The position numbers were made by a program, and so were the translations under genes. Source: Kitasatospora humi (lineage in GTDB: Bacteria > Actinomycetota > Actinomycetes > Streptomycetales > Streptomycetaceae). From it: a stretch of 64,000 nucleotides of DNA. The notes under the pieces are model-generated. The model was not told where the DNA came from and ran no database searches. It saw nothing but the letters and a program-made list of their open reading frames with translations. Within the stretch, counting starts at the first letter, position 1, and each line of letters begins with the position of its first letter. The DNA is taken from the NCBI RefSeq assembly GCF_020907985.1, contig NZ_JAJJPA010000012.1:1-64000 (forward strand), given 5' to 3'. Below, piece after piece: positions 44,981 to 54,628 of the stretch.

Positions 44981-45745
44981 ATGTCTCCTCTCCGGTTCAC
45001 CAATGAGTCGTCGTCGAACGGCATGATCGAGCGCGACTTCACCCTGGGCGACGTCCCGGGCGTCCTCTGGTCCCCCGCATCCGGCGGTGACCCCGCGCCG
45101 TTGATCCTGATGTGCCACGGCGGCGGCAACCACAAGAAGCACCCGGCGATGTCGGGCCGGGCGCAGCGCTTCGTGACCGGCTGCGGCTTCCACGTCGCCG
45201 TCATCGACACGCCCGGTCACGGCGATCGGCCGGTCACGGCGCACGACGAGGCAGAGGTCGCCGCGCTGTTCGCGGCGCGGGCTGCGGGCGAGCCGGAGGG
45301 CCCGATCGTGGTGCGCTACAACGCCCACCTGGCGGAGCTCGCCGTGCCCGAGTGGCGGGCGACCCTGGACGCCCTCCAGCAGCTCCCGGAGATCGGCGCC
45401 AACGGCCCGGTCGGCTTCTTCGGCATCAACATGGGCACCGCGATCGGGGTGCCGCTGGTGGCGATCGAGCCCCGGATCAAGGCCGCGGTCTTCGGCCAGC
45501 ACTGGCCCGATGTCCTGGTCGACAAGGCGAAGCAGATCACCATCCCGATCGAGTTCGACATGCAGTGGGACGACGAGCACATCTCCCGCGAGGACAGCCT
45601 CCAGCTGTTCGACGCCTTCGCCTCGACGGAGAAGACGCTGCACGCCAACTCGGGCAAGCACAAGGAGCTGCCCCGCTTCGAGGCCGACAGCGCGGTCCAC
45701 TTCTTCGCCCGGCACTTCGGCCGGCCGGCCACCTCGCCGGCCTGA
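44981..45745 (+). CDS. Alpha/beta hydrolase (dienelactone-hydrolase-like)
   Basis: A 254-residue alpha/beta-hydrolase-fold protein: LILMCHGGGNHKKHP, GCGFHVAVIDTPGHGDR and GFFGINMGTAIG. The usual GxSxG nucleophile motif reads GINMG, with Asn in place of Ser, so ordinary serine-esterase chemistry may be lost. The C-terminal AVHFFARHF supplies a His. ATG 44981 follows AAAGG. A promoter and a small ORF precede it. Confidence 0.75.
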   Translation: MSPLRFTNESSSNGMIERDFTLGDVPGVLWSPASGGDPAPLILMCHGGGNHKKHPAMSGRAQRFVTGCGFHVAVIDTPGHGDRPVTAHDEAEVAALFAARAAGEPEGPIVVRYNAHLAELAVPEWRATLDALQQLPEIGANGPVGFFGINMGTAIGVPLVAIEPRIKAAVFGQHWPDVLVDKAKQITIPIEFDMQWDDEHISREDSLQLFDAFASTEKTLHANSGKHKELPRFEADSAVHFFARHFGRPATSPA

Positions 45746-46020
45746 CGTGCGCGCCGTTGCGGCGTCCGGCACACCGGCCGGGTGCCGCGACGCGCCCACT
45801 GTTCACGCGGGCGGCGTCGACCCCGGGGCCAGGTACGCACAACGGCACCTGGGTCGGCCCCGGCATCGACGACGGCGACTACGACACGGGCACTGACTTC
45901 TGATCAGCACTGGGCGTCCAGCGGTTCTCGGAGCAGCCACAGGTGATCTGCGCCACACGGCGTCACATTGCGCGCTGGCGCGGTGTCCTGAGGTCGACCT
46001 CATGGAACGAAGGAGCGCTC

Positions 46021-46386
46021 ATGAACCTCGCACTGTGGATCGCCGCCGGCCTGCTCGCCCTTGTCGCCCTGACCGGCGGCGTCAACAAGACCCTCGTGCC
46101 CAAGGCGAATCTGGCCAAGGCCCCTGGCGGGGAGTGGACCGGGCAAGCGGGTGTCGGCTTCGTGAATGCCCTCGGCATCCTCGAACTCCTAGCTGCCCTC
46201 GGCCTGCTCAGTACTTCGCTGACCACGATCAACGGCAGCCCCGCGCTCGCCCTGCACCTGGACGGCGAGCTCGACGGGGTGCTGGCGATCCGGATCGACG
46301 GCGACCTCATCAGCGGCCTGTACTACGTTCGCAACCCGGAGAAGCTGACCCGGGTCACGACGGAGACCGCACTCACCCTGCGCTGA
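46021..46386 (+). CDS. Chimeric ORF: DoxX-like N-terminus fused to SigJ/ECF41 sigma-factor tail
   Basis: A 121-residue ORF. Residues 1-63 (MNLALWIAAGLLALVALTGG...GFVNALGILELLAAL) are the first two helices of a DoxX-like membrane protein. Residues about 70-121 (INGSPALALHLDGELDGVLAI...YYVRNPEKLT) instead match the SnoaL-like end of SigJ/ECF41 sigma factors. The helices that normally complete DoxX are missing. DoxX-like and ECF41 genes are often neighbours, so a deletion between them could have joined the two in frame. ATG 46021 follows AAGGAG. The product is probably non-functional or at least altered. Confidence 0.7.
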   Translation: MNLALWIAAGLLALVALTGGVNKTLVPKANLAKAPGGEWTGQAGVGFVNALGILELLAALGLLSTSLTTINGSPALALHLDGELDGVLAIRIDGDLISGLYYVRNPEKLTRVTTETALTLR

Positions 46387-46397
46387 CCGCAGTGGAC

Positions 46398-46432
46398 GGG
46401 GCAACTCCGGTAGAATCCCTCGGAGTTGCCCC
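46398..46432. terminator. Perfect 12-bp stem-loop terminator
   Basis: GGGGCAACTCCG and its exact complement are separated by 11 nt, 12 bp after the DoxX-sigma chimera stop and 14 bp before the end of the convergent small gene. It could act in both directions. Confidence 0.75.
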
Positions 46433-46445
46433 GCTGCCTCTCATC

Positions 46446-46619
46446 TCAGTCCTCGGCGACGAAGTCGCCCTGGATGTTCTCCTTGACCCACGCCCTGGCC
46501 TGCGCCCGTTCCACCACACGCTGTGCGGTGATGATCACCCGGTTCCCCGGGCTGACGGGCTGTCCGAAGTCGTCGGGATCGTCCCAACTCCTTGACAGAG
46601 CGCGCCGGACACGGAACAT
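46446..46619 (-). CDS. Hypothetical protein, 57 aa
   Basis: A 57-residue, strongly charged protein starting MFRVRRALSRSWDDPDDF and ending NIQGDFVAED. It has no membrane segment and I do not recognise it. The ATG at 46619 follows GAGGGACAGGG. It is divergent from a small acidic ORF at 46665 and convergent with the DoxX-sigma chimera across a terminator. Low but reasonable coding evidence. Confidence 0.5.
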   Translation of the reverse strand: MFRVRRALSRSWDDPDDFGQPVSPGNRVIITAQRVVERAQARAWVKENIQGDFVAED

Positions 46620-46664
46620 GAGACCATCCCTGTCCCTCACCGACCCCCACCGAGGAGAACCACC

Positions 46665-46796
46665 ATGCCCGACTGGACCGGCGGCGGCGCCAACCCCGAC
46701 ACCACGACCGAAGCGGTCACCGAAGAGACCCCCGCCGAAGAGCCCGCCCAGGACTCCCCAGACACCGGCGCCGACGCCGGCGCCCCCGCCAGCTGA
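46665..46796 (+). CDS. Small acidic, disordered protein, 43 aa
   Basis: A 43-residue ORF preceded by GAGGAG at good spacing. It opens MPDWTGGGAN and is otherwise Asp/Glu/Pro/Thr/Ala-rich without Cys, Lys or Arg. It ends DAGAPAS. It could be a short regulatory or anti-restriction-like acidic protein, but no family is recognised. It lies between a small leftward gene and the Asp23/AmaP operon. Confidence 0.5.
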   Translation: MPDWTGGGANPDTTTEAVTEETPAEEPAQDSPDTGADAGAPAS

Positions 46797-46884
46797 CCAA
46801 CTGCCCCGCCAGCCGAGGAGATCGCGCCAGCAGTACCGATCCCATTCCCCGGCGTCCCGCCCGTCTCCCCCTCTCCCCCGCCCC

Positions 46885-47559
46885 TCACACCACCCGCGGC
46901 TCGCGCCTGCGCTCCTTCGCCCGCCGCCGGCGCGCACGGCGTTCCAGCGCCGGGGGCTCCCCGGCCGAGGACGCCACCTGGAGGCGCAGTTCCAGCGGCA
47001 GCTCACCGCCCACCGCGCCGTACGCGTAGGTCAGCGGGCCGCGCTGGAAGGCCACCACGGCCGCCGACGGGTCGCTGCCCGGCTTCAGCAGCAGTTGCGC
47101 CCTCAGCCTGGCCCGCCGGCGAGCCAGGTGCGGGTGCCCGAGCAGGCGGACCCGGGCCGCCGTCACCTCGGGCAGGTGGAGCGCCGCCTCCTGCACCGCA
47201 CGGCTGAGCGCCGGGCCCCGCAGGCGCAGCCGCAGGCCCGGTGTGCCGTGCGTGGGCAGTTCGATCTCGGCCGGTTCGGGGCGCCGCAGCTGCGCGGCCA
47301 ACCAGCACACCGACAGCACCACCAGTAGCGCGAACCCCGCCACCACCGCCGGCCACCACCAGCCGCGGTCGCGCCACCGGGTGCGCGAGGCGGTGCTGAG
47401 CACCGGCTGGTGCGGTGAGATGAGCGGCCACCAGGACGGCGGCGTGACCGCCAGCCGGTGGTAGACGTCGAAGCCCCCCACCAGCACCAGCAGCGCTCCG
47501 ATCAGCAGCACCGCCCCGATCACCGCGAGCAGCACCCGGTTCACCGTGGTCCGATTCAC
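46885..47559 (-). CDS. amaP: AmaP-like alkaline-shock membrane anchor
   Basis: A 224-residue protein with helices at about 7-27 and 66-86 and a cytoplasmic domain that ends in a very basic tail (ERRARRRRAKERRREPR). This is the AmaP type that anchors Asp23 to the membrane in firmicutes; actinobacterial versions occur in the same operon with Asp23/Gls24 genes, as here. GTG 47559 is favoured because CGGAGGAGG lies upstream. It is the last gene of the operon. Confidence 0.75.
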   Translation of the reverse strand: MNRTTVNRVLLAVIGAVLLIGALLVLVGGFDVYHRLAVTPPSWWPLISPHQPVLSTASRTRWRDRGWWWPAVVAGFALLVVLSVCWLAAQLRRPEPAEIELPTHGTPGLRLRLRGPALSRAVQEAALHLPEVTAARVRLLGHPHLARRRARLRAQLLLKPGSDPSAAVVAFQRGPLTYAYGAVGGELPLELRLQVASSAGEPPALERRARRRRAKERRREPRVV

Positions 47560-47583
47560 CAGCAACCTCCTCCGACGGGCCGG

Positions 47584-48135
47584 TCACTGCCTGTGCGGCC
47601 GGTGCCGGGCCCGCCGCCCGCGCACCTTGAGATCGGGTCGCCGCACCAGGCCGATCCGGTCGAGCTCCTCGTTCAGCACCACGCCCGCCCGGTCGAAGTC
47701 GGCGCTGCCGTGCACGGTGACCCGGGCCCGCCGTCGGCCGACCCGGACCCGGGCGGACGCCACCATCGGCTCGGCGCAGACCCGCCACTCCAGCAGCGCG
47801 GCGACGCCGAGCCGGTCGACCACTGTGTCGGGCGCCTGGCGCAGCGGCAGCCAGCGCCGCTCGCCCGGCCCCAGGGCCAGTACCAGCAGCCACACCCCGA
47901 GCGAGGCCACCACCGCCGCCCCGGCGAGCACCCAGGCCGAGTCCAGGTGACGGGTGGCCAGTTGGTCGGCGAGCCAGTGGCGCCAGCTGCCGGGGTGGTG
48001 GCCGGTCCACTCCGACACCGCGTCATAGAGCAGCACTCCCGACGCGGCCAGCACCGCCAGTGCGACCAGCGCCGACGCCCGGGTGCGCGGCGACCGGAGC
48101 CGCCGGTGCGGCGGGGCCTGCGCCTCACTCCCCAT
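47584..48135 (-). CDS. DUF6286-type membrane protein
   Basis: A 183-residue protein with two helices (about 21-40 and 66-87) and a basic C-terminal domain (ADFDRAGVVLNEELDRIGLVRRPDLKVRGRR). It matches the DUF6286-type proteins that sit between Asp23 and AmaP genes in streptomycetes. It overlaps the upstream Asp23-family gene by 11 bp. Its role is presumably in the cell-envelope stress layer with Asp23, inferred from position. Confidence 0.75.
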   Translation of the reverse strand: MGSEAQAPPHRRLRSPRTRASALVALAVLAASGVLLYDAVSEWTGHHPGSWRHWLADQLATRHLDSAWVLAGAAVVASLGVWLLVLALGPGERRWLPLRQAPDTVVDRLGVAALLEWRVCAEPMVASARVRVGRRRARVTVHGSADFDRAGVVLNEELDRIGLVRRPDLKVRGRRARHRPHRQ

Positions 48136-48496
48136 CGAACAGTCCGACCGGCACCAGGTGCTCCACCGTCACGTCCACCTCCCGCACCTCGATCCCGGCC
48201 ATCCGGCCCACCCGCTCGGCCACCCGCGCCCGCACCGCCTCGACCCAGGCCGCCAGGTCACCGGGGAACGGCAGGTCCAGCCGGATCCACACCCGGGCGC
48301 CTCGCCCGACCACGGTCACCGAGACCCTCGGGCGGCCGCCGACCGGATCGGGCCCGAGCGCCTCCTGGGCGGCGCGCTCGGCGATCCGCTGCAGCACCCG
48401 GTCGGCGATCCGCAGCCGGCCGCGCCGTGCGGGTGGGGTGCCCGCGCCGGTGCGCCGCTCCCGCCCGGCCGGCAGCGGGTGGTCCGCCGCCGCCAT
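48125..48496 (-). CDS. Asp23/Gls24-family protein, 123 aa
   Basis: A small Asp23/Gls24 protein: the core is RVSVTVVGRGARVWIRLDLPFPGDLAAWVEAVRARVAERVGRMAGIEVREVDVTVEHL. The N-terminal 30 residues are basic and low-complexity. It overlaps DUF6286 by 11 bp and the membrane protein by 1 bp, so translation is coupled. It is the second Asp23-type gene in the operon and is shorter than the first. Confidence 0.8.
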   Translation of the reverse strand: MAAADHPLPAGRERRTGAGTPPARRGRLRIADRVLQRIAERAAQEALGPDPVGGRPRVSVTVVGRGARVWIRLDLPFPGDLAAWVEAVRARVAERVGRMAGIEVREVDVTVEHLVPVGLFDGE

Positions 48497-48687
48497 CAGC
48501 GGCGCCGGTCGTGGCTGCGCAGCAGGTCGCCGAGGTCGCCCATGTCGAGGTCGCTCTCCATCAGCCGCCCGACCACGAAGCCGACGGCTCCGAGGGCGAG
48601 GACCAGCAGGAAGGCGGCGAAACCGCCGAAGTAGCCGGCGAACCCCAGGGCCATGCCGATCAGCAGGCCGAGGTGGGCGAGATTCAT
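48496..48687 (-). CDS. Small membrane protein, DUF2273-like
   Basis: A 63-residue protein with two hydrophobic helices (about 4-24 and 28-42) and an acidic/basic tail (ESDLDMGDLGDLLRSHDRRR). It fits the small DUF2273-like proteins of Asp23/AmaP loci, which help place Asp23 at the membrane. The stop overlaps the start of the following Asp23-family gene. Confidence 0.7.
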   Translation of the reverse strand: MNLAHLGLLIGMALGFAGYFGGFAAFLLVLALGAVGFVVGRLMESDLDMGDLGDLLRSHDRRR

Positions 48688-48721
48688 CAGGTACTCCCGA
48701 GCGCTCTGGATGGTGTGGCAG

Positions 48722-49201
48722 TTACTGGACCCGGCCCCGCCGTGGGGAGGGGGAGATCAGCTCCTCCTCCTCTTCCGGCTCGTCCGGCAGGTGGACGTCG
48801 TTGACCGCGATGTTGACCTCGACCACTTCGAGGCCGGTGAGCCGTTCCACCGCGCTGATGATGTTGCGCCGCACCGCGGCCGCCAGCTCGGGGATCACCG
48901 CTCCGTACTCGACGACCAGGGCGATGTCGATCGCGGCCTGCCGCTCGCCCACCTCGGCCTTGATGCCGCGCGAGACGCTGCTCCGGCCGCCCGAGCCCCG
49001 GTCCCACATCGCGCCGAGGGTGCGGGCCAGACCCGAGCCGAGCGCGTGGATCCCGGGCACCTCACGAGCTGCCATGCCGGCGATCTTCCCGACGACACCG
49101 TCGGCCATCACCGTCCGACCGCGCTGCTCGGCCTCGGTCGGGCTGCCGTGCGGCGCGTGCGGTTTGGTGATCAGATCGGACGGCTTGGGGGTCTCGGGCA
49201 T
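48722..49201 (-). CDS. Asp23/Gls24-family alkaline-shock protein, 159 aa
   Basis: A 159-residue Asp23/Gls24 protein. GRTVMADGVVGKIAGMAAREVPGIHALG and VVEYGAVIPELAAAVRRNIISAVERLTGLEVVEVNIAVNDV are hallmarks. It ends in an acidic stretch and a basic tail. ATG 49201 follows GGAGG. It is the first gene of the leftward five-gene envelope-stress operon. Confidence 0.88.
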   Translation of the reverse strand: MPETPKPSDLITKPHAPHGSPTEAEQRGRTVMADGVVGKIAGMAAREVPGIHALGSGLARTLGAMWDRGSGGRSSVSRGIKAEVGERQAAIDIALVVEYGAVIPELAAAVRRNIISAVERLTGLEVVEVNIAVNDVHLPDEPEEEEELISPSPRRGRVQ

Positions 49202-49315
49202 GAGGGTGCCTCCGGCGGTGTCGCTCCAGCTATACCGTAATCAGCACCAACTCTGACATTTCGCCACGGAACGTGCCCCTGGAAGCGGACCACGCGCACA
49301 CGAACAGCCTCCCCG

Positions 49316-49663
49316 TCAGCGGACCTCCTCGTACTCCGGGACGGCGCTCGGCGCACTCCGGACCTCCGGACGCATGGTCAGGACGAGCAGGGCCGGCCCG
49401 GCGAAGAACACCGCGGCGACCAGGCCGACGACGTGCAGGCCGGCGGTGGAGGCCGCCCGTGCGGTCTGCAGCAGCGCCGCGCCCTGGTCGGCCGGCAGGC
49501 GGTGGGCGGCGCCGACCGCGCCGGCCGGCGAGTCGGAGGTGCCGTGCGTCCGGTGCCGGTAAACCACCGCCGCCAGGAGGCCCAGGAGTGCGAAGCCCAA
49601 CGAGCCGCCGAAGTAGTTGCCCGTCTCCGACACCGCTGCCGCCGAACCGGCTCGCTGCGGAGG
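49316..49663 (-). pseudogene. C-terminal remnant of a DHA2 MFS transporter
   Basis: The leftward frame, read from about 49663, begins PPQRAGSAAAVSETGNYFGG and goes on with two helices (LGFALLGLLAAVVYRH; GLHVVGLVAAVFFAGPALLVLTM). This matches the last part of DHA2/EmrB-type exporters. The N-terminal 350 or so residues are absent. A GTG at 49633 could start a 105-residue peptide, but without a ribosome-binding site. The homologous part ends where the ECF42 remnant begins, so one deletion removed both 5' ends. Confidence 0.75.
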
Positions 49664-50727
49664 GCGTGCCGGACAATCCGCGCGGCTGGCTGGTCACCGT
49701 CGCGTCCCGACGGCTCATCGACCAGCTGCGCAGCGATCGCGCCCGCCGGGAGCGGGAGTCGGCGATGGCCGCCGAGGTGCCGCCCGACGACGTGCCGGGC
49801 ACCGACGACACCCTCGTGCTGCTGTTCCTGTGCTGCCATCCGACGCCGACCGCGGCCTCCCAGACCGCGCTGACGCTGCGGGCGGTCGGCGGTCTGACCA
49901 CGGCCGAGATCGCCCGTGCGTTCCTGGTGCCGGAGGGCACCGTGGCGGCCCGGATCAGCCGGGCCAAGCAGCGGATCAAGGCGGCCAGCAGCTCGTTCGG
50001 CCTGCCGGCCGGCGCGGAGCGCGAGGAGCGGCTCCGAGTCGTGCTGCAAGTGCTCTACCTGATCTTCAATGAGGGCTACACCGCCTCATCCGGCCGGGAG
50101 TTGGAACGCGCCGACCTCGCTCGGGAGGCGATCCGGCTGACCCGGATGGTGCAGGCGCAGCTGCCGGAGGACGGCGAGGTCGCCGGGTTGCTCGCCCTGA
50201 TGCTGCTGACCCACGCCCGCCGGGCGGCCCGGACCACGGCGGCCGGCGGTCTGGTGCCGCTGGACGAGCAGGACCGCACCAGTTGGGACCACACCCTGAT
50301 CGAGGAGGGCATGGCGCTGGTCAAGGAGTCGCTGGCCCAGCCGGTGCTGGGGCCCTACCAGCTGCAGGCGGCGATCGCCGCCACGCACGCCGCTGCGGCC
50401 ACCGCCAAGGAGACCGACTGGTCGCAGGTGCACGCCCTCTACCTGGTCCTGGAGCGGATCGCACCGAACCCGATGGTCACCCTCAACCGGGCGATCGCAC
50501 TCGCCGAGACCGAGGGCCCGGCAGTCGGGCTGGCCCTGCTGTCGACACTGGACGGCGACGCGCGGATGGCCGGGCACCACCGGCTGCTGTCGGTGCGGGC
50601 GCATCTGCTGGAGAGGGCCGGCGACCGGGCCGGCGCGTACCGGCACTACCGGCGGGCCGCGAGGGCCACCGCCGGCGTCGCCGAGCAGCGGTACCTGGAG
50701 GCCCGGGCCGCACGGGTGAAACCCTAG
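49660..50727 (+). pseudogene. 5'-truncated ECF42-type sigma factor
   Basis: The frame from about 49660 reads EGVPDNPRGWLVTVASRRLIDQLRSD (regions 2.3-2.4), then DDTLVLLFLCCHP, a region-4 HTH (GLTTAEIARAFLVPEGTVAARISRAKQRI) and the long C-terminal TPR-like domain ending MVTLNRAIALAETEGPAVGLALL and YRHYRRAAR. This is the ECF42 architecture, but the first about 60 residues (regions 2.1-2.2) are missing. Upstream in-frame sequence is only antisense to the MFS remnant. A residual start such as GTG 49666 would yield a protein unable to bind core polymerase normally. Confidence 0.8.
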
Positions 50728-50819
50728 CCGGGAGCGGCCCGGGCGTCGCTCCGGCGCCGGTCACCGTCCCCGGCCCAGAGCCGGTCACCGACCCGGACTC
50801 GGGGCGGCTCACCTCCGAG

Positions 50820-51629
50820 TCAGTCGCCGATCCCGGCCAGGTCGCGCAGGCGGCGTGCCTGGGCCGCGCGCTCGGCGGCGATCTGCTCCTGGTAGTCGCG
50901 GTCGGCGGCGCCCTGGAGCAGCGCCTTGGTCTCGATCACCGCGTTGCGCGGGGCGGCCAACAGGGCGGCGGCCAGGTCGCGGGCGGCCGCCTCCAGTTCG
51001 GTGGCGGGCACCACCAGGTTGGCCAGGCCCAGTTCGGCGGCCTCCTTGCCGAACACCCAGCGGCCGGTGGCGCAGATCTCCAGCGCCCGCGCGTAGCCGA
51101 CCAGGTCGGTGAGCGGCTTGGTGCCGGTCAGGTCGGGCACCAGGCCGAGCGAGGTCTCCCGCATCGCGAACTGCACGTCCTCGGCGCAGACCCGCAGGTC
51201 GCAGGCGAGCGCCAACTGGAAGCCGGCGCCGACCGCGTGGCCCTGCACCGCCGCGATGGTGATCACGTCGGGTCGGCGCCACCAGCTGAAGGCGTCCTGG
51301 TAGCCGGCGATCGCGGCGTCCAGTTCCTGGTCGCTGGAGCCAGCCAGGGCAAGGAAGTTGGGCTCGCCGGGGATGCCTTCCGGGGTGAACATGGCGCGGT
51401 CCAGGCCGGCCGAGAAGGAGACGCCCTCGGCGCGCAGCAGCACCACCCGGACGGTGGCGGGCAGCTCCCGACCGACCGCGGCCAGGGCGCGCCACATCGC
51501 GGGGGTCTGGGCGTTGCGGCGCTGGGGGTGGCAGAGGGCGACCACGGCGAGTTCGCCCTCGACCTCCAGCCGGACGCCGGCCGCCTCCCAGTCGGCGGGG
51601 CTGGCAGGGTTGGGAACGGGCGCGGTCAT
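50820..51629 (-). CDS. Enoyl-CoA hydratase/isomerase family protein
   Basis: A 269-residue crotonase-fold protein. The oxyanion regions are FSAGLDRAMF and IAAVQGHAVGAGFQLALACDLR. The latter replaces the usual catalytic Glu regions only in part, so hydratase chemistry is likely but not certain. ATG 51629 follows GGAGGTG. It is a stand-alone leftward gene, probably in fatty-acid or branched-chain acyl-CoA breakdown. Confidence 0.85.
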   Translation of the reverse strand: MTAPVPNPASPADWEAAGVRLEVEGELAVVALCHPQRRNAQTPAMWRALAAVGRELPATVRVVLLRAEGVSFSAGLDRAMFTPEGIPGEPNFLALAGSSDQELDAAIAGYQDAFSWWRRPDVITIAAVQGHAVGAGFQLALACDLRVCAEDVQFAMRETSLGLVPDLTGTKPLTDLVGYARALEICATGRWVFGKEAAELGLANLVVPATELEAAARDLAAALLAAPRNAVIETKALLQGAADRDYQEQIAAERAAQARRLRDLAGIGD

Positions 51630-51945
51630 GGGCACCTCCGGCGAGTTCAGGGCAGGCCAGGACGCGCTGCCCACGGTTCTACCGGAGAGTAACTTATTGG
51701 TGCGGGCTTCTGTACCCCGCCCGAGCCAGGGGAACGAACGGTCGGCCGATCGACCTGCGGCCAGTCAATGGGAGCAGTCGAGCGAACATGACGATCGGCG
51801 GCCGGATGCAGACGCTCCCGCCGATGGCGGAGACGTCTGTCACGGTCGCCGATGCGTCGCGGAACTGACGGGTCGTCGGATCCAGTGTGCCGCCCGGAGG
51901 GTCGTCCGCATCCTCGGAAGCCGGCCCATCTAAACTGACGCGCCG
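51630..51945. other. Intergenic region upstream of the enoyl-CoA hydratase
   Basis: About 316 bases without a convincing gene. The part next to the hydratase has an AT-containing run (AGTAACTTATTGG near 51686-51698), likely within its promoter. The remainder has no coding signal. Confidence 0.4.
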
Positions 51946-52179
51946 TCAGGATCCCGCTGCCGCAGTCGTTTTGGCCTTGCCGCGCGTGGCACCACCGCGA
52001 CCCCGGAGGTTCACCCCGGTCTCGCTCAGCATGCGGTGCACGAAGCCGTACGAGCGACCGGTCTCCTCCGCCAGAGCGCGAATGCTCGCCCCGGAGTCGT
52101 ACTTCTTCTTCAACTCGGCCGCGAGCTTCTCACGCGCGGCACCAGTCACCCGGCTGCCCTTTTTCAGAGTCTCGGCCAC
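51946..52179 (-). CDS. Small HTH DNA-binding protein, 77 aa
   Basis: A 77-residue conserved actinobacterial helix-turn-helix protein: VTGAAREKLAAELKKKYDSGASIRALAEETGRSYGFVHRMLSETGVNLRGRGG. The basic/Ala tail follows. GTG 52179 is chosen because GAGGAGG lies 6 nt upstream, whereas the longer ATG form at 52245 lacks a ribosome-binding site. It resembles small regulators or nucleoid proteins kept across streptomycetes. Confidence 0.8.
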   Translation of the reverse strand: MAETLKKGSRVTGAAREKLAAELKKKYDSGASIRALAEETGRSYGFVHRMLSETGVNLRGRGGATRGKAKTTAAAGS

Positions 52180-52815
52180 CCGTGCCTCCTCGTAGCTGTG
52201 CTCGGTCAGATTCCCATGATCACCCATCCCCTGCGTCCTGGCCACCCATTCGACAAGGTCTGTCCGGGGAAAGGAGCGCGCATGGGGCGTACCGCCAGCG
52301 CATCGGGGCGCTCACCCTGGGTGTTTGCGCCCCGGCGGCAAACGGGGGCACGCGGCGAAAGTCCTGATCAGCCGGGTCGCCCGGATCAAGCGGGAAGCGG
52401 AGCAGGCTAAAACGGAATCCGGGACCTCTTCATTCCCGGAGCGCTGCGCCTGATGAGATCACATCGGCCGGATGCAGGAGCGCGTGTCTACTGAAAGTGA
52501 GCACCGGGGGGCGATCGGGTGACCGGCGAAGGACGCCGGAGGGATACGGGCGGTCCCGGAGCCGAGCCGGGACCGCCCGCGCGGAGGCAGCCGGACCGCC
52601 CAGGCGCGGAGGCAGCGGACCTCCGACACCTGCGGAGTCAGCGGCCCACGGCTCGCGTGGCGGCGGAAGGACCCCGGTGCGCGCGGCGGCGGAAGCACCC
52701 CGACGCACGCGCAGGCGCAGCGGACCCTGATGCGCGCGCAGGCGCAACGGACCCTGATGCGCGCGGAGCCGGCGGACCCCCGCCGCGCGTGGCGGCAGCG
52801 GGGGTCGACGAGACG
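52180..52815. other. Non-coding gap with 27-bp tandem repeats
   Basis: About 640 bases without a supported gene between two leftward genes. Near the right end, two near-identical 27-bp units (52703-52729 and 52730-52756), each ending CGGACCCTG, and a degraded third copy to about 52781 make long false ORFs on both strands. The rest has no ribosome-binding site with a matching frame. Confidence 0.55.
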
Positions 52816-54414
<1,599 letters not shown>

Positions 54415-54628
54415 GGCTGGTCGGGACTCCTGGGACGGGAAAGCGGCGGACGGCAGGTCGCACTGGCGGGTGCCGCCGCTAATGCAGAGCGAGAACAGCC
54501 ATGCGGGCCAGTCTACCGAACACGCCGAGGGCGCCCGGGGGAATTAATCCGGGGCCCCGGCCGGCGGCCGGGCGCCGCACCGGTCGGGGCGGGCCGCGGC
54601 GCGTGGTCGGTGCGCCGGCGGCGCGTGG

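Noticed and set aside
45830-45903. Frame ending in GPGIDDGDYDTGTDF, resembling a RiPP or acidic protein tail
   Set aside because: No start codon with a ribosome-binding site in that frame after the hydrolase, and no maturase (ATP-grasp, radical SAM) nearby; perhaps a fragment or chance.
51683-51700. TACC...GTAA-like palindrome before the enoyl-CoA hydratase
   Set aside because: Only 3-4 bp of symmetry; too weak to claim an operator.
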